A program made the translations under genes and the position numbers. A stretch of DNA of 64,000 nucleotides from Xenophilus sp. L33 (GTDB taxonomy: Bacteria; Pseudomonadota; Gammaproteobacteria; Burkholderiales; Burkholderiaceae_C), in contig NZ_LMUW01000112.1 in NCBI RefSeq assembly GCF_009765735.1, positions 23,158 through 87,157 on the forward strand. Direction: 5' to 3'. The notes beneath the pieces are model-generated. The model did not search any database, was not told where the DNA came from, and saw only the letters and a program-made list of their open reading frames with translations. Positions 47,829 to 57,814 of this stretch are shown in pieces (positions within the stretch are counted from its first letter, which is position 1; each line of letters starts with the position of its first letter).

Positions 47829-48029
47829 TCAGGCGTCGTTGCGCATTGCCGCCTTGGCCGCGGTGGCCAGCGACAGCGTCATCGCCTTGGCGCGGCTCGA
47901 CCACATGCGCGCGACCAGCTGGTCGGCGTTGTCGGCGACGAAAGGATGGTTGCGGCTGCGTCCGGACGTGGCGACGAAGTCCATCAGGGCTGCGAACTCC
48001 GAAGTGTCCGGATTGGGTTGTGGCTGCAT
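47829..48029 (-). CDS. small hypothetical protein
   Basis: This 66-residue frame (start MQPQPNPDTSEF, end AKAAMRNDA) is predicted helical and mildly basic, with no signal or membrane segment. It is the only coding candidate in the 336-base stretch between the patatin and AraC genes. Its composition looks protein-like and the gene lies convergent to patatin, but the SD is weak (AAGAACC). I do not recognise a family. Confidence 0.5.
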   Translation of the reverse strand: MQPQPNPDTSEFAALMDFVATSGRSRNHPFVADNADQLVARMWSSRAKAMTLSLATAAKAAMRNDA

Positions 48030-48153
48030 GGTTCTTATCGTAGGCGGCTCGTCTCCGGGAGCCGGTGAACTGGGTCACACGCGGATGCATTGGGCGCTCA
48101 TTTTTTCACGGTTCCTGTCATCGATTCGAAACATTTGACAGGTCAGGCATCGG

Positions 48154-49200
48154 TCAGTCGGCGCTCACCGACAGCGCCGCACCTTGTTGCCGGTACGCGC
48201 CCGGCGTGACGCCGGACCAGGCCCGGAAGGCACGCGAGAAGCTCTTCTCGTTGCGAAAGCCCACCGCCAGCGCGATCTGCTTGATCGGCCGCTCGGTGCG
48301 GCGCAATTGCTCCGCCGCCTGCGCGTGGCGCACCTCGTCTTTCAGCGCCTGCAGCGAGACGCCTTCCTCCTGCAGCTGCCGATGCAGGGTGCGGCTCGAC
48401 AGGTTGAGCCGCGCCGCCAGCGCCGCCGCGTTGGCAGGCACGCCGTCGCGACCGCGCAGCAGTTCGCGCACCCGCTGGCCGAGCAGCCGGTCGCGGCGGT
48501 ATTGCAGCACCGTGAGGGGCAGGGCGCGCTTGAGCATCGTGCGCAGCGCGCGCTCGTCGCGCTGCAGCGGCAGCGCCAGGTAGCGGGCGTCGAATCTGAA
48601 GGCGGCGCGCGGCGCACCGAAGCGCAGCGCACCGCCGAACAGCAGCGGATAGGCGTCGCGGTGCGGCGGCGAGGCGAACGGAAAGGCGGCGCCCGACAGC
48701 GTGATGCGCGAATCGATCGCCCAGCAGGCGAAGCCGAGCAGGAAGCGCAGGAGCGACACCAGGCAGAACTCGCGCAGCGCGCCGAGCGGGCGCCGTTCGT
48801 CGATCGAGACGGTCGCGACGCCGCCGGCGACCACCAGCTCGAGCCGGATGTCGTCCACCAGCAGCTGGTGATGGCGGCACCAGCGCTTGATCGCCACGCC
48901 CAGGTCGGGCGCGCCGAGCGAGGCGCGGCACAGCATGCCGTAGCTGCCCCAGGGCAGGCGGCGCGAGAACCAGCCGAGGGCCTCGTCGTCCAGCTCCTGC
49001 ATGGCGAAGCCGGACAGCGCCTCGAACTGCGCCGCGGTCACGCGCGCCTTCGGATCGGCCAGCTCGCGCGGCGTGATCTGTGCCTGCGCCAGGGCCGCGG
49101 ACGGGTCGACCCGGTAGCGCTCGTAGGCCCCGACGATCGCTCGCACGAAGGCCATCGGCGTGGCAGCGCGGCGGGGTGTGGCGAGCGGCGATGCGAGCAT
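48154..49200 (-). CDS. AraC family transcriptional regulator
   Basis: This 348-residue regulator has an N-terminal Arabinose_bd-type effector domain (about 20-200), as in OruR/ArgR-like AraC proteins. The C-terminal double HTH has LAARLNLSSRTLHRQLQEEG and IKQIALAVGFRNEKSFSRAFRAWSGVTPGAYR. It is divergent from ivd. Two 16-17-bp direct repeats at 21-bp spacing in the gap make it the probable activator of the leucine degradation operon, perhaps sensing isovalerate or an acyl-CoA intermediate. Confidence 0.9.
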   Translation of the reverse strand: MLASPLATPRRAATPMAFVRAIVGAYERYRVDPSAALAQAQITPRELADPKARVTAAQFEALSGFAMQELDDEALGWFSRRLPWGSYGMLCRASLGAPDLGVAIKRWCRHHQLLVDDIRLELVVAGGVATVSIDERRPLGALREFCLVSLLRFLLGFACWAIDSRITLSGAAFPFASPPHRDAYPLLFGGALRFGAPRAAFRFDARYLALPLQRDERALRTMLKRALPLTVLQYRRDRLLGQRVRELLRGRDGVPANAAALAARLNLSSRTLHRQLQEEGVSLQALKDEVRHAQAAEQLRRTERPIKQIALAVGFRNEKSFSRAFRAWSGVTPGAYRQQGAALSVSAD

Positions 49201-49218
49201 GTCGGGGCGGTCCGGAGG

Positions 49219-49256
49219 TGGCGCGATTTGCAACCATTGTGGCGCCAAATGCAACG
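49219..49256 (+). promoter_or_regulatory. AraC-type direct-repeat operator upstream of ivd
   Basis: Two copies of TGGCGC-N-A-N2-TGCAAC start at 49219 and 49240, exactly 21 bp apart, with 13 of 16 positions shared. Tandem 17-bp half-sites spaced 21 bp are the layout of araI1-araI2. A weak -10 (TAAGCT, 49267-49272) lies so that the downstream copy covers the -35, as in class II activation. Confidence 0.62.
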
Positions 49257-49341
49257 GCACCCGGCGTAAGCTCCGGCTTTCCGCGCGCCTCGATGGGCGC
49301 CACGTCCGGCGCCCGCGCCACCGTTCCCAGGAGACACATCC

Positions 49342-50514
49342 ATGCACGACCCCGGCCTGAACTTCGACCTCGGCGACACCATCGACTCCCTGCGCGACGC
49401 GATCCAGGCCTTCGCCGCCGACGAGATCACGCCGCGCGCCGCCGCCATCGACCGCGACAACCTGTTCCCGGCCGACCTCTGGAAGAAGCTCGGCTCGCTC
49501 GGCCTGCACGGCATGACGGTGAAGGAGGAATACGGCGGCACCGAGCTCGGCTACCTGGCGCACATCGTCGCGATGGAAGAGGTGTCGCGCGCCTCGGCCT
49601 CGGTCGGCCTCTCGTACGGCGCGCATTCCAACCTGTGCGTGAACCAGATCCACCGCAACGGCAGCGACGCGCAGAAGAAGAAGTACCTGCCCAGGCTGGT
49701 CAGCGGCGAGCACGTCGGCGCGCTGGCGATGAGCGAGCCGAACGCCGGCTCCGACGTGGTCAGCATGAAGCTGCGCGCCGAGAAGAAGGGCGACCGCTAC
49801 GTGCTCAACGGCGGCAAGATGTGGATCACCAACGGCGGCGACGCCGACACGCTGGTCATCTACGCCAAGACCGAACCCGAGATGGGCGCGCGCGGCATGA
49901 CCGCCTTCATCGTCGAGAAGGGCTTCAAGGGCTTCTCGGCCGGCACCAAGCTCGACAAGCTCGGCATGCGCGGCTCCAACACCTTCCCGCTCTACTTCGA
50001 CAACTGCGAGGTCCCCGAAGAGAACGTGCTCGGCGGCGAAGGCATGGGCGCCAAGGTGCTGATGAGCGGCCTGGACTTCGAGCGCGCGGTGCTCTCGGGC
50101 GGACCGCTCGGGATCATGGCCGCCTGCATGGACGCGGTGCTGCCCTTCGTCCACGAGCGCCAGCAGTTCGGCCAGAGCATCGGCGAATTCCAGCTGATGC
50201 AGGGCAAGCTGGCCGACATGTACTCGACCTGGCAGGCCACGCGTGCCTACGTCTACGCGGTCGGCAAGGCCTGCGACCGCAGCGACCACGCGCGCACCTT
50301 CCGCAAGGACGCGGCCGGCGCGATCCTCTATTCGGCCGAGAAGGCGACCTGGATGGCCGGCGAGGCGATCCAGGCGCTCGGCGGCGTCGGCTATACCAAG
50401 GACTTCCCGGTCGAGCGCCTGTGGCGCGACGCCAAGCTCTACGAGATCGGCGCCGGCACCAGCGAGATCCGCCGCATGCTGATCGGCCGCGAACTGTTCT
50501 CGGAGACCGCATGA
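49342..50514 (+). CDS. ivd: isovaleryl-CoA dehydrogenase
   Basis: This 390-residue flavoenzyme oxidises isovaleryl-CoA to 3-methylcrotonyl-CoA in leucine degradation. It has the SEPNAGSDVVSMK signature. The catalytic base is Glu247 in GLDFERAVLSGGPLG, while the late position reads YEIGAGTSEIRR (Gly where other acyl-CoA dehydrogenases have Glu). That is the hallmark of isovaleryl-CoA dehydrogenases. ATG at 49342 follows AGGAGA. Its TGA overlaps the mccB ATG. Confidence 0.96.
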   Translation: MHDPGLNFDLGDTIDSLRDAIQAFAADEITPRAAAIDRDNLFPADLWKKLGSLGLHGMTVKEEYGGTELGYLAHIVAMEEVSRASASVGLSYGAHSNLCVNQIHRNGSDAQKKKYLPRLVSGEHVGALAMSEPNAGSDVVSMKLRAEKKGDRYVLNGGKMWITNGGDADTLVIYAKTEPEMGARGMTAFIVEKGFKGFSAGTKLDKLGMRGSNTFPLYFDNCEVPEENVLGGEGMGAKVLMSGLDFERAVLSGGPLGIMAACMDAVLPFVHERQQFGQSIGEFQLMQGKLADMYSTWQATRAYVYAVGKACDRSDHARTFRKDAAGAILYSAEKATWMAGEAIQALGGVGYTKDFPVERLWRDAKLYEIGAGTSEIRRMLIGRELFSETA

Positions 50515-52121
50515 AGCTCGGCACCCAGCTCAACGCCCGCTCGGCGGATTTCCAGGCCAATGCCGCCGCGATGCGCGCGCTGGTCGAGGACCTGCACGCG
50601 CAGGTCGCCAAGGTCGAGGCCGGCGGCGGCGAGGCCGCGCGCAGCAAGCACACCGCGCGCGGCAAGCTGCTGCCGCGCGATCGCGTGGCGCAGCTGCTCG
50701 ATGCGGGCACGCCCTTCCTGGAGATCGCGCCGCTGGCCGCGCACGCGATGTACGGCGGCGCCGCGCCCGGCGCCGGGCTGATTGCCGGCATCGGCCGGGT
50801 CAGCGGCGTCGACTGCATGATCGTCTGCAACGACGCCACGGTGAAGGGCGGCACCTACTACCCGCTCACCGTCAAGAAGCACCTGCGCGCGCAGGAGATC
50901 GCCGAGCAGAACCGGCTGCCCTGCATCTACCTGGTCGACTCGGGCGGCGCCAACCTGCCGAACCAGGACGAGGTCTTTCCGGACCGCGACCACTTCGGCC
51001 GCATCTTCTACAACCAGGCGCAGATGAGCGCGCAGGGCATCGCGCAGATCGCGGTGGTGATGGGCTCGTGCACCGCGGGCGGCGCCTACGTGCCGGCGAT
51101 GAGCGACGAAAGCATCATCGTGAAGAACCAGGGCACCATCTTCCTGGGCGGCCCGCCGCTGGTGAAGGCGGCCACGGGCGAGGTCGTCACGGCCGAGGAC
51201 CTGGGCGGCGGCGACGTGCACACGCGGCTCTCGGGCGTGGCCGACCACCTGGCGCAGAACGACCTGCATGCGCTGGCGCTGGCGCGCACCGCGGTTGCCA
51301 ACCTCAATGCGCCCAAGGCCGATGCGGCCGGCGCGTCGGCCACAGCGCCGAGCGCGCCCGCGTTCCCCGCCGAGGAGCTTTATGGCGTCATCCCCACCGA
51401 CACCCGCAAGCCCTTCGACGTGCGCGAGATCATCGCCCGCATCGTCGACGGCAGCGAGTTCCACGAATTCAAGGCCCGCTTCGGCAGCACGCTGGTCTGC
51501 GGCTTCGCCGAGATCGAGGGCATGCCGGTCGGCATCATCGCCAACAACGGCATTTTGTTTTCCGAATCGGCGCAGAAGGGCGCGCACTTCATCGAGCTGT
51601 GCTGCCAGCGCAAGACGCCGCTCGTCTTCCTGCAGAACATCACCGGCTTCATGGTCGGGCGCAAGTACGAGAACGAAGGCATCGCGCGCCACGGCGCCAA
51701 GATGGTGACCGCGGTGGCCACGGCCAACGTGCCCAAGTTCACGATCATCATCGGCGGCAGCTTCGGCGCCGGCAACTACGGCATGTGCGGCCGCGCCTAT
51801 TCGCCGCGCTTCCTCTGGATGTGGCCCAACGCGCGCATCAGCGTGATGGGCGGCGAGCAGGCCGCGAGCGTGCTGGCCACGGTCAAGCGCGACGGCATCG
51901 AGGCCAGGGGCGGCAGCTGGAGCGCCGAGGAAGAAGCCGACTTCAAGGCGCCGATCCGCGAGCAGTACGAGGTGCAGGGCCATCCGTACTTCGCGACCGC
52001 GCGGCTCTGGGACGACGGCATCATCGATCCGGCCGACACCCGCCGCGTGCTGGCGCTGGGCCTGGCGGCCGCGCGCAACGCGCCGATCCCCGAGCCGAAG
52101 TTCGGCATCTTCCGCATGTGA
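50511..52121 (+). CDS. liuB: methylcrotonoyl-CoA carboxylase, carboxyltransferase subunit
   Basis: This 536-residue beta subunit (MccB/LiuB) of the biotin enzyme carboxylates 3-methylcrotonyl-CoA to 3-methylglutaconyl-CoA. The crotonase-fold halves carry DSGGANLPNQDEVFPD and GSCTAGGAYVPAMSDE, then LQNITGFMVGRKYENEGIARHGAK and GGSFGAGNYGMCGRAY with MGGEQAA. An Ala-rich linker near 265-290 joins them. It is coupled to ivd by ATGA and works with the biotinylated subunit encoded three genes on. Confidence 0.96.
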   Translation: MKLGTQLNARSADFQANAAAMRALVEDLHAQVAKVEAGGGEAARSKHTARGKLLPRDRVAQLLDAGTPFLEIAPLAAHAMYGGAAPGAGLIAGIGRVSGVDCMIVCNDATVKGGTYYPLTVKKHLRAQEIAEQNRLPCIYLVDSGGANLPNQDEVFPDRDHFGRIFYNQAQMSAQGIAQIAVVMGSCTAGGAYVPAMSDESIIVKNQGTIFLGGPPLVKAATGEVVTAEDLGGGDVHTRLSGVADHLAQNDLHALALARTAVANLNAPKADAAGASATAPSAPAFPAEELYGVIPTDTRKPFDVREIIARIVDGSEFHEFKARFGSTLVCGFAEIEGMPVGIIANNGILFSESAQKGAHFIELCCQRKTPLVFLQNITGFMVGRKYENEGIARHGAKMVTAVATANVPKFTIIIGGSFGAGNYGMCGRAYSPRFLWMWPNARISVMGGEQAASVLATVKRDGIEARGGSWSAEEEADFKAPIREQYEVQGHPYFATARLWDDGIIDPADTRRVLALGLAAARNAPIPEPKFGIFRM

Positions 52122-52128
52122 GCCGGCG

Positions 52129-52917
52129 ATGAGCTTCACCACGCTCCAACTCGAGATCGACGGCGCGGTCGCGCGCATCTGGCTCGACCGGCCCGAACTG
52201 CGCAATGCCTTCGACGACGTCGTCATCCGCGAACTGGGCCATGCCTTCGCCGAGGCGAGTGCGGCTTCGGCGGTGCGCGCCATCGTGCTCGGCGCGCGCG
52301 GGCCGGCCTTCTGCGCCGGCGCCAACCTCAACTGGATGAAGCGCGCGGCCGACTTCACGCACGAAGAGAACCTGGCCGACGCCGGCGGCCTCGCCGCCAT
52401 GCTGCGAGCGATCCACGAATGCCCGAAGCCGGTGATCGCGCGGGTGCAGGGCGACGTCTATGCCGGCGGCATGGGGCTGGTCGCGGCCTGCGACATCGCG
52501 GTCAGCGTCGACAGCGCCTGGTATTGCCTGAGCGAAGTGAAGATCGGCCTGGTCCCGGCCACCATCAGCCCCTATGTGCTGCGGGCGATGGGCGCGCGCG
52601 CGGCGCAGCGCTGGTTCCTCACGGCCGAGCGCTTCGGCGCCGCCGAGGCGCATCGCATCGGCTTCGTGCACGAGGTGGTGGCCGCCGACGCGCTCGACGC
52701 CAAGGTGGCGGAGATCGTCAAGGCGCTCAGCAATGCCAGCCCCGCGGCGGTGCGCGCCTGCAAGACGCTGATCGCCGAAGTCGCCGGCCGCGAGATCGAC
52801 GACGCGCTGGTGGCGAAGACGGTCGAGGACATCGCCGCGATCCGCGCCAGCGACGAGGGCCGCGAAGGCGTTCAGTCCTTCCTGCAGAAGCGCAAGCCGA
52901 ACTGGCTCCTGCCGTGA
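52129..52917 (+). CDS. liuC: methylglutaconyl-CoA hydratase
   Basis: This 262-residue enoyl-CoA hydratase/isomerase-family protein has an oxyanion-hole stretch FCAGANLNWMKRAADF near 62-77 and GDVYAGGMGLVAACDIAV near 108-125. Its operon position and the LNWMK motif match LiuC, which hydrates 3-methylglutaconyl-CoA to HMG-CoA. Starts 7 bases after mccB and its TGA overlaps the GTG of the next gene. The following step, HMG-CoA lyase, is not encoded in the window. Confidence 0.92.
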   Translation: MSFTTLQLEIDGAVARIWLDRPELRNAFDDVVIRELGHAFAEASAASAVRAIVLGARGPAFCAGANLNWMKRAADFTHEENLADAGGLAAMLRAIHECPKPVIARVQGDVYAGGMGLVAACDIAVSVDSAWYCLSEVKIGLVPATISPYVLRAMGARAAQRWFLTAERFGAAEAHRIGFVHEVVAADALDAKVAEIVKALSNASPAAVRACKTLIAEVAGREIDDALVAKTVEDIAAIRASDEGREGVQSFLQKRKPNWLLP

Positions 52918-53577
52918 ATTCGCTCGACACGCCGCAACTGCTCGCCCTGGCCGCCGCGCTGGGCTGGGCCAGTGGCGTGCGCCTCTACCTGGTGGTGCTG
53001 CTGACCGGGCTGGCCGGCTACCTCGGCTGGATCCCGCTGCCGAGCGGCCTGCAGCTGCTGGCCCATCCGGCGGTGCTGGCGGCCAGCGGCTTCATGGTCT
53101 TCGTCGAATTCTTCGCCGACAAGATCCCGGGCCTGGACTCGATCTGGGACCTGGTGCACACGGCGATCCGCATCCCGGCCGGCGCGGCGCTGGCCGCCGG
53201 CGTCTTCGGCGGCGACCATGCCGCGATGGCGCTGGTCGCGGCCCTGCTCGGCGGCAGCTTCGCCGCCACCGCGCATGCGGCCAAGGCCACCACGCGGGCG
53301 GCGATCAACACCTCGCCCGAACCCTTCAGCAACGTCGGCGCCTCGCTGGTCGAGGACGGCATGGTGCCGGCCGGGCTCTGGCTCGCGGTGGCGCATCCGC
53401 TGGTCTTCGGCCTGCTGTTCGTCCTCGTGCTGGTGCTCAGCATCTGGCTGATCCGCAAGAGCTGGCGCTTCCTGCGCTCGCTCTTCGGCCGCGTCGCGCG
53501 CATCTTCAGCGGCCGCCCCGATCCGGGCGTGTCGCCCGCCTTCCAGCTCAAGAAGCCTTCTCCCGGAGACTCATCGA

Positions 53578-53585
<8 letters not shown>
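52914..53585 (+). CDS. DUF4126 family membrane protein
   Basis: This 223-residue integral membrane protein has about five hydrophobic segments. Its DUF4126 hallmarks are GWASGVRLYLVVLLTGLAG near 14-32, FVEFFADKIPGLDSIWDLVHTAIR and AKATTRAAINTSPEPFSN. The start is GTG within GTGA, coupled to liuC, and the 3' end overlaps mccA by 8 bases, so it is a fixed part of the operon. The family has no known function. An uptake or membrane-association role for the leucine pathway is a guess. Confidence 0.86.
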
Positions 53586-55590
<2,005 letters not shown>

Positions 55591-55625
55591 AGAAGGACGG
55601 TCCGCGCGGCCATTAAAGTCCGGGG

Positions 55626-56570
55626 ATGACTTCCCGCCTGCGCATCGCCGTCTGCCTTTCCGACAACCGTCCCGATCCCTGGGTCCAGGGCCTGCGCGCC
55701 GCGCTGCCCGAAGCCGAGGTCGAGGCCTGGGTGCCCGGCAGCGACATGGCCTTCGACCATGCCGTGGTGTGGGCGCCGCCGCAACGACTGCTCGACGAGC
55801 AACCGGGCCTGCGCGGCCTCTTCAACATCGGCGCCGGCGTCGACGCGCTGCTCAGGCTGAAGCTGCCGCCGCAGACCCGCATCGTGCGGCTCGACGACGC
55901 CGGCATGTCGGTGCAGATGGCCGAATACGTCTGCCACGCGCTGATCCGCCACTTCCGCGAATTCGACGCCTACGAGGCCGACACCCGGGCCGGCCGCTGG
56001 AGCTACCGCATCCCACGCAAGCGGCGCGACTTCCCCGTCGGCGTGATGGGCCTGGGCGTGCTCGGCGAGCGCGTGGCCAGGGCGGTGGCGCAGTTCGACT
56101 TCCCGGTCAACGGCTGGAGCCGGTCGGCCAAGGCGGTCGACGGCCTGCGCTGCTTCGCCGGCACGGAAGCCTTCGACGACTTCCTCGGCGCCAGCCGGGT
56201 GCTGGTCAACCTGCTGCCGCTGACCGCCGAGACGCGCGGCATCCTGAACCGCGAGACGCTGTCGAAGCTCAACGGCGGCCGGCCCGGCGGCTACCTGATC
56301 AACGTGGCGCGCGGCCCGCACCTGGTCGAGGACGACCTCGTCCCGCTGCTCGACAGCGGCCGGCTCGACGGCGCCACGCTCGATGTCTTCCAGGTCGAGC
56401 CGCTGCCGCCCGGGCATGCGTTCTGGCGCCATCCGAAGATCACGGTCACGCCGCACGGCTCGGCGCGCACCGAACGCGACGAATCGATCGCGCAGATCGC
56501 GGGCAAGATCCGCGCCCTCGAAAAGGGCGAGCCGATCGCCGGCGTTGTCGACCTCGAGCGCGGTTACTGA
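55626..56570 (+). CDS. ghrA: glyoxylate/hydroxypyruvate reductase A
   Basis: This 314-residue D-2-hydroxyacid dehydrogenase reduces glyoxylate to glycolate and hydroxypyruvate to glycerate with NADPH. The NAD(P) motif is GVMGLGVLGERVARA near 139-153, then WSRSAK (Arg suits NADP). Catalytic Arg lies in INVARGPHLVE, Glu in DVFQVEPLP and His in VTPHGSART. This is the GhrA pattern. It starts 35 bases after liuD and may be a separate unit. Confidence 0.9.
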   Translation: MTSRLRIAVCLSDNRPDPWVQGLRAALPEAEVEAWVPGSDMAFDHAVVWAPPQRLLDEQPGLRGLFNIGAGVDALLRLKLPPQTRIVRLDDAGMSVQMAEYVCHALIRHFREFDAYEADTRAGRWSYRIPRKRRDFPVGVMGLGVLGERVARAVAQFDFPVNGWSRSAKAVDGLRCFAGTEAFDDFLGASRVLVNLLPLTAETRGILNRETLSKLNGGRPGGYLINVARGPHLVEDDLVPLLDSGRLDGATLDVFQVEPLPPGHAFWRHPKITVTPHGSARTERDESIAQIAGKIRALEKGEPIAGVVDLERGY

Positions 56571-56609
56571 CGCGCGGCTGACCGCGCGGGCGACGAAACC
56601 GCTGCTGGG

Positions 56610-56888
56610 CTACTGCGACGGCACCACCACGCCCGGCTCGACCATCGGCGCGCTGCCCGGCGGCGGGCGGTGCGGACGATCGCGCATCGGGAAGCCCTTG
56701 GACGCCATGCAGTCGCGCATGCCGTCGCGGCCCTGGGCGACGGTGACCGTTGCCTTGCAGGCCTCCATCGCTTCGTGACGGGCTTCGCGCATGGCGGGCG
56801 GCGGCATGCCGGGTTGCGGCGGAACCTGAGCGGCGGCGCCGGCGGCGAAGGCGATGCCGGCGGCGGCGAAGAAGATCGATTTGGCCAT
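56610..56888 (-). CDS. small exported protein with two cysteines
   Basis: This 92-residue protein has a Sec signal peptide (cleavage near AAAQ, residue 21), then a Pro/Met-rich mature part. Two Cys, in EACKATV and RDCMASKGFP, are 17 residues apart and could form a disulfide, loosely like PsiF-type repeats. I do not recognise a named family. Convergent with ghrA. The longer in-frame start 33 bases upstream would hide the signal peptide, so ATG at 56888 is preferred. Confidence 0.65.
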   Translation of the reverse strand: MAKSIFFAAAGIAFAAGAAAQVPPQPGMPPPAMREARHEAMEACKATVTVAQGRDGMRDCMASKGFPMRDRPHRPPPGSAPMVEPGVVVPSQ

Positions 56889-57042
56889 GGATGGAACCGC
56901 GCTGAGTTTCGGGCACTCCATGGTAGATCGCGATGCGCGCGCAAGGCGGGTTGCCGAGCCTGCTTTACACGGCCATCATGACCTGCACGCGGACCGCGCC
57001 GCCGCGTCGCTCTTGCTCCGGCGCGTCAACCGAGGAGTGCCC

Positions 57043-57777
57043 ATGCACATACGCTTCGAATCGCATCGCCGCCGTTTCGTCCTGGCGCTCGGCGCCGTCG
57101 GACTGGCCACCGCCCTCTACCCGCGCGACGTTCGCGCCCAGGCGCCCAAGCTGCGCATCGGCGTCATCGGCTCCGGCCACATCGGCGGCGCGATCGGCAC
57201 GTTGTGGGTCAAGAGCGGTCACGAGGTCATGTTCTCCGCGCGCAAGGTCGAGGAGGTCAAGGACCTGGTCGCCAGCCTCGGGCCGCTGGCCCATGCCGGC
57301 ACGGTGGCCGAGGCGATCGCCTTCGGCGACGTGGTCTTCGTCGCGGTGCCCTACGCCGCGTTGCCGCAGATCGGGCAGGACTACGGCGCCGCGCTCAAGG
57401 GCAAAGTCGTGCTCGACGCCACCAACGCGGTGGCCGCACGCGACGGCGCGATCACCGAGGAAGCCACGCGCGACGGCATCGGCGTCACTTCGCAGAAATA
57501 CCTGCCCGGCACGCGGCTGGTGCGGGCCTTCAATTCCATGTCCAACCAGATTTTCACCCGCGAGGCCAATCGGCCCGAGCCGCGCATGGGCGTGCCGATC
57601 GCCGGGGACGATCCGCAGGCGGTCGAGGTCGCCGCCGGCCTGGTGCGCGACGCCGGCTTCGAGCCGGTGGTGATCGGCAAGCTGGCGGACGCGAAGCGCT
57701 TCCAGATGGGCAGCCCGGGCTTCGGCCAGTCGGTGACCGCGGCCGAGCTGCGGCAGAAGCTGGCGCCGGGCTCATGA
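57043..57777 (+). CDS. NADP-binding (F420-dependent reductase-like) protein with Tat signal
   Basis: This 244-residue protein starts with a twin-arginine-type signal (SHRRRFVLALGAVGLATA, cleavage near 33). A Rossmann domain follows with IGVIGSGHIGGAIGTLW and SARK (NADP-type), then VVFVAVPYAALPQI and VVLDATNAV, as in NADP oxidoreductase coenzyme-F420-dependent proteins. An exported Rossmann enzyme is unusual and implies folding with cofactor before export, which fits Tat. The substrate is unknown. ATG at 57043 has CGAGGAG upstream. Confidence 0.82.
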   Translation: MHIRFESHRRRFVLALGAVGLATALYPRDVRAQAPKLRIGVIGSGHIGGAIGTLWVKSGHEVMFSARKVEEVKDLVASLGPLAHAGTVAEAIAFGDVVFVAVPYAALPQIGQDYGAALKGKVVLDATNAVAARDGAITEEATRDGIGVTSQKYLPGTRLVRAFNSMSNQIFTREANRPEPRMGVPIAGDDPQAVEVAAGLVRDAGFEPVVIGKLADAKRFQMGSPGFGQSVTAAELRQKLAPGS

Positions 57778-57814
57778 GCACGCGCGCCGAAGCGCCGCGA
57801 CGCCGAGGGTCGGC

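Noticed and set aside
48114..48142. Inverted repeat CCTGTCA...TGACAGG considered as terminator of the AraC gene
   Set aside because: The loop is 15 bases and no T run follows on the minus strand. The T6 run on the plus strand lies before the repeat, so it fits neither direction.
49342..49440. LiuR palindrome upstream of ivd
   Set aside because: I looked for ACGT-rich palindromes like that at 35535 in the ivd and thiolase upstream regions and found none. The ivd gap has the AraC-type repeat instead.
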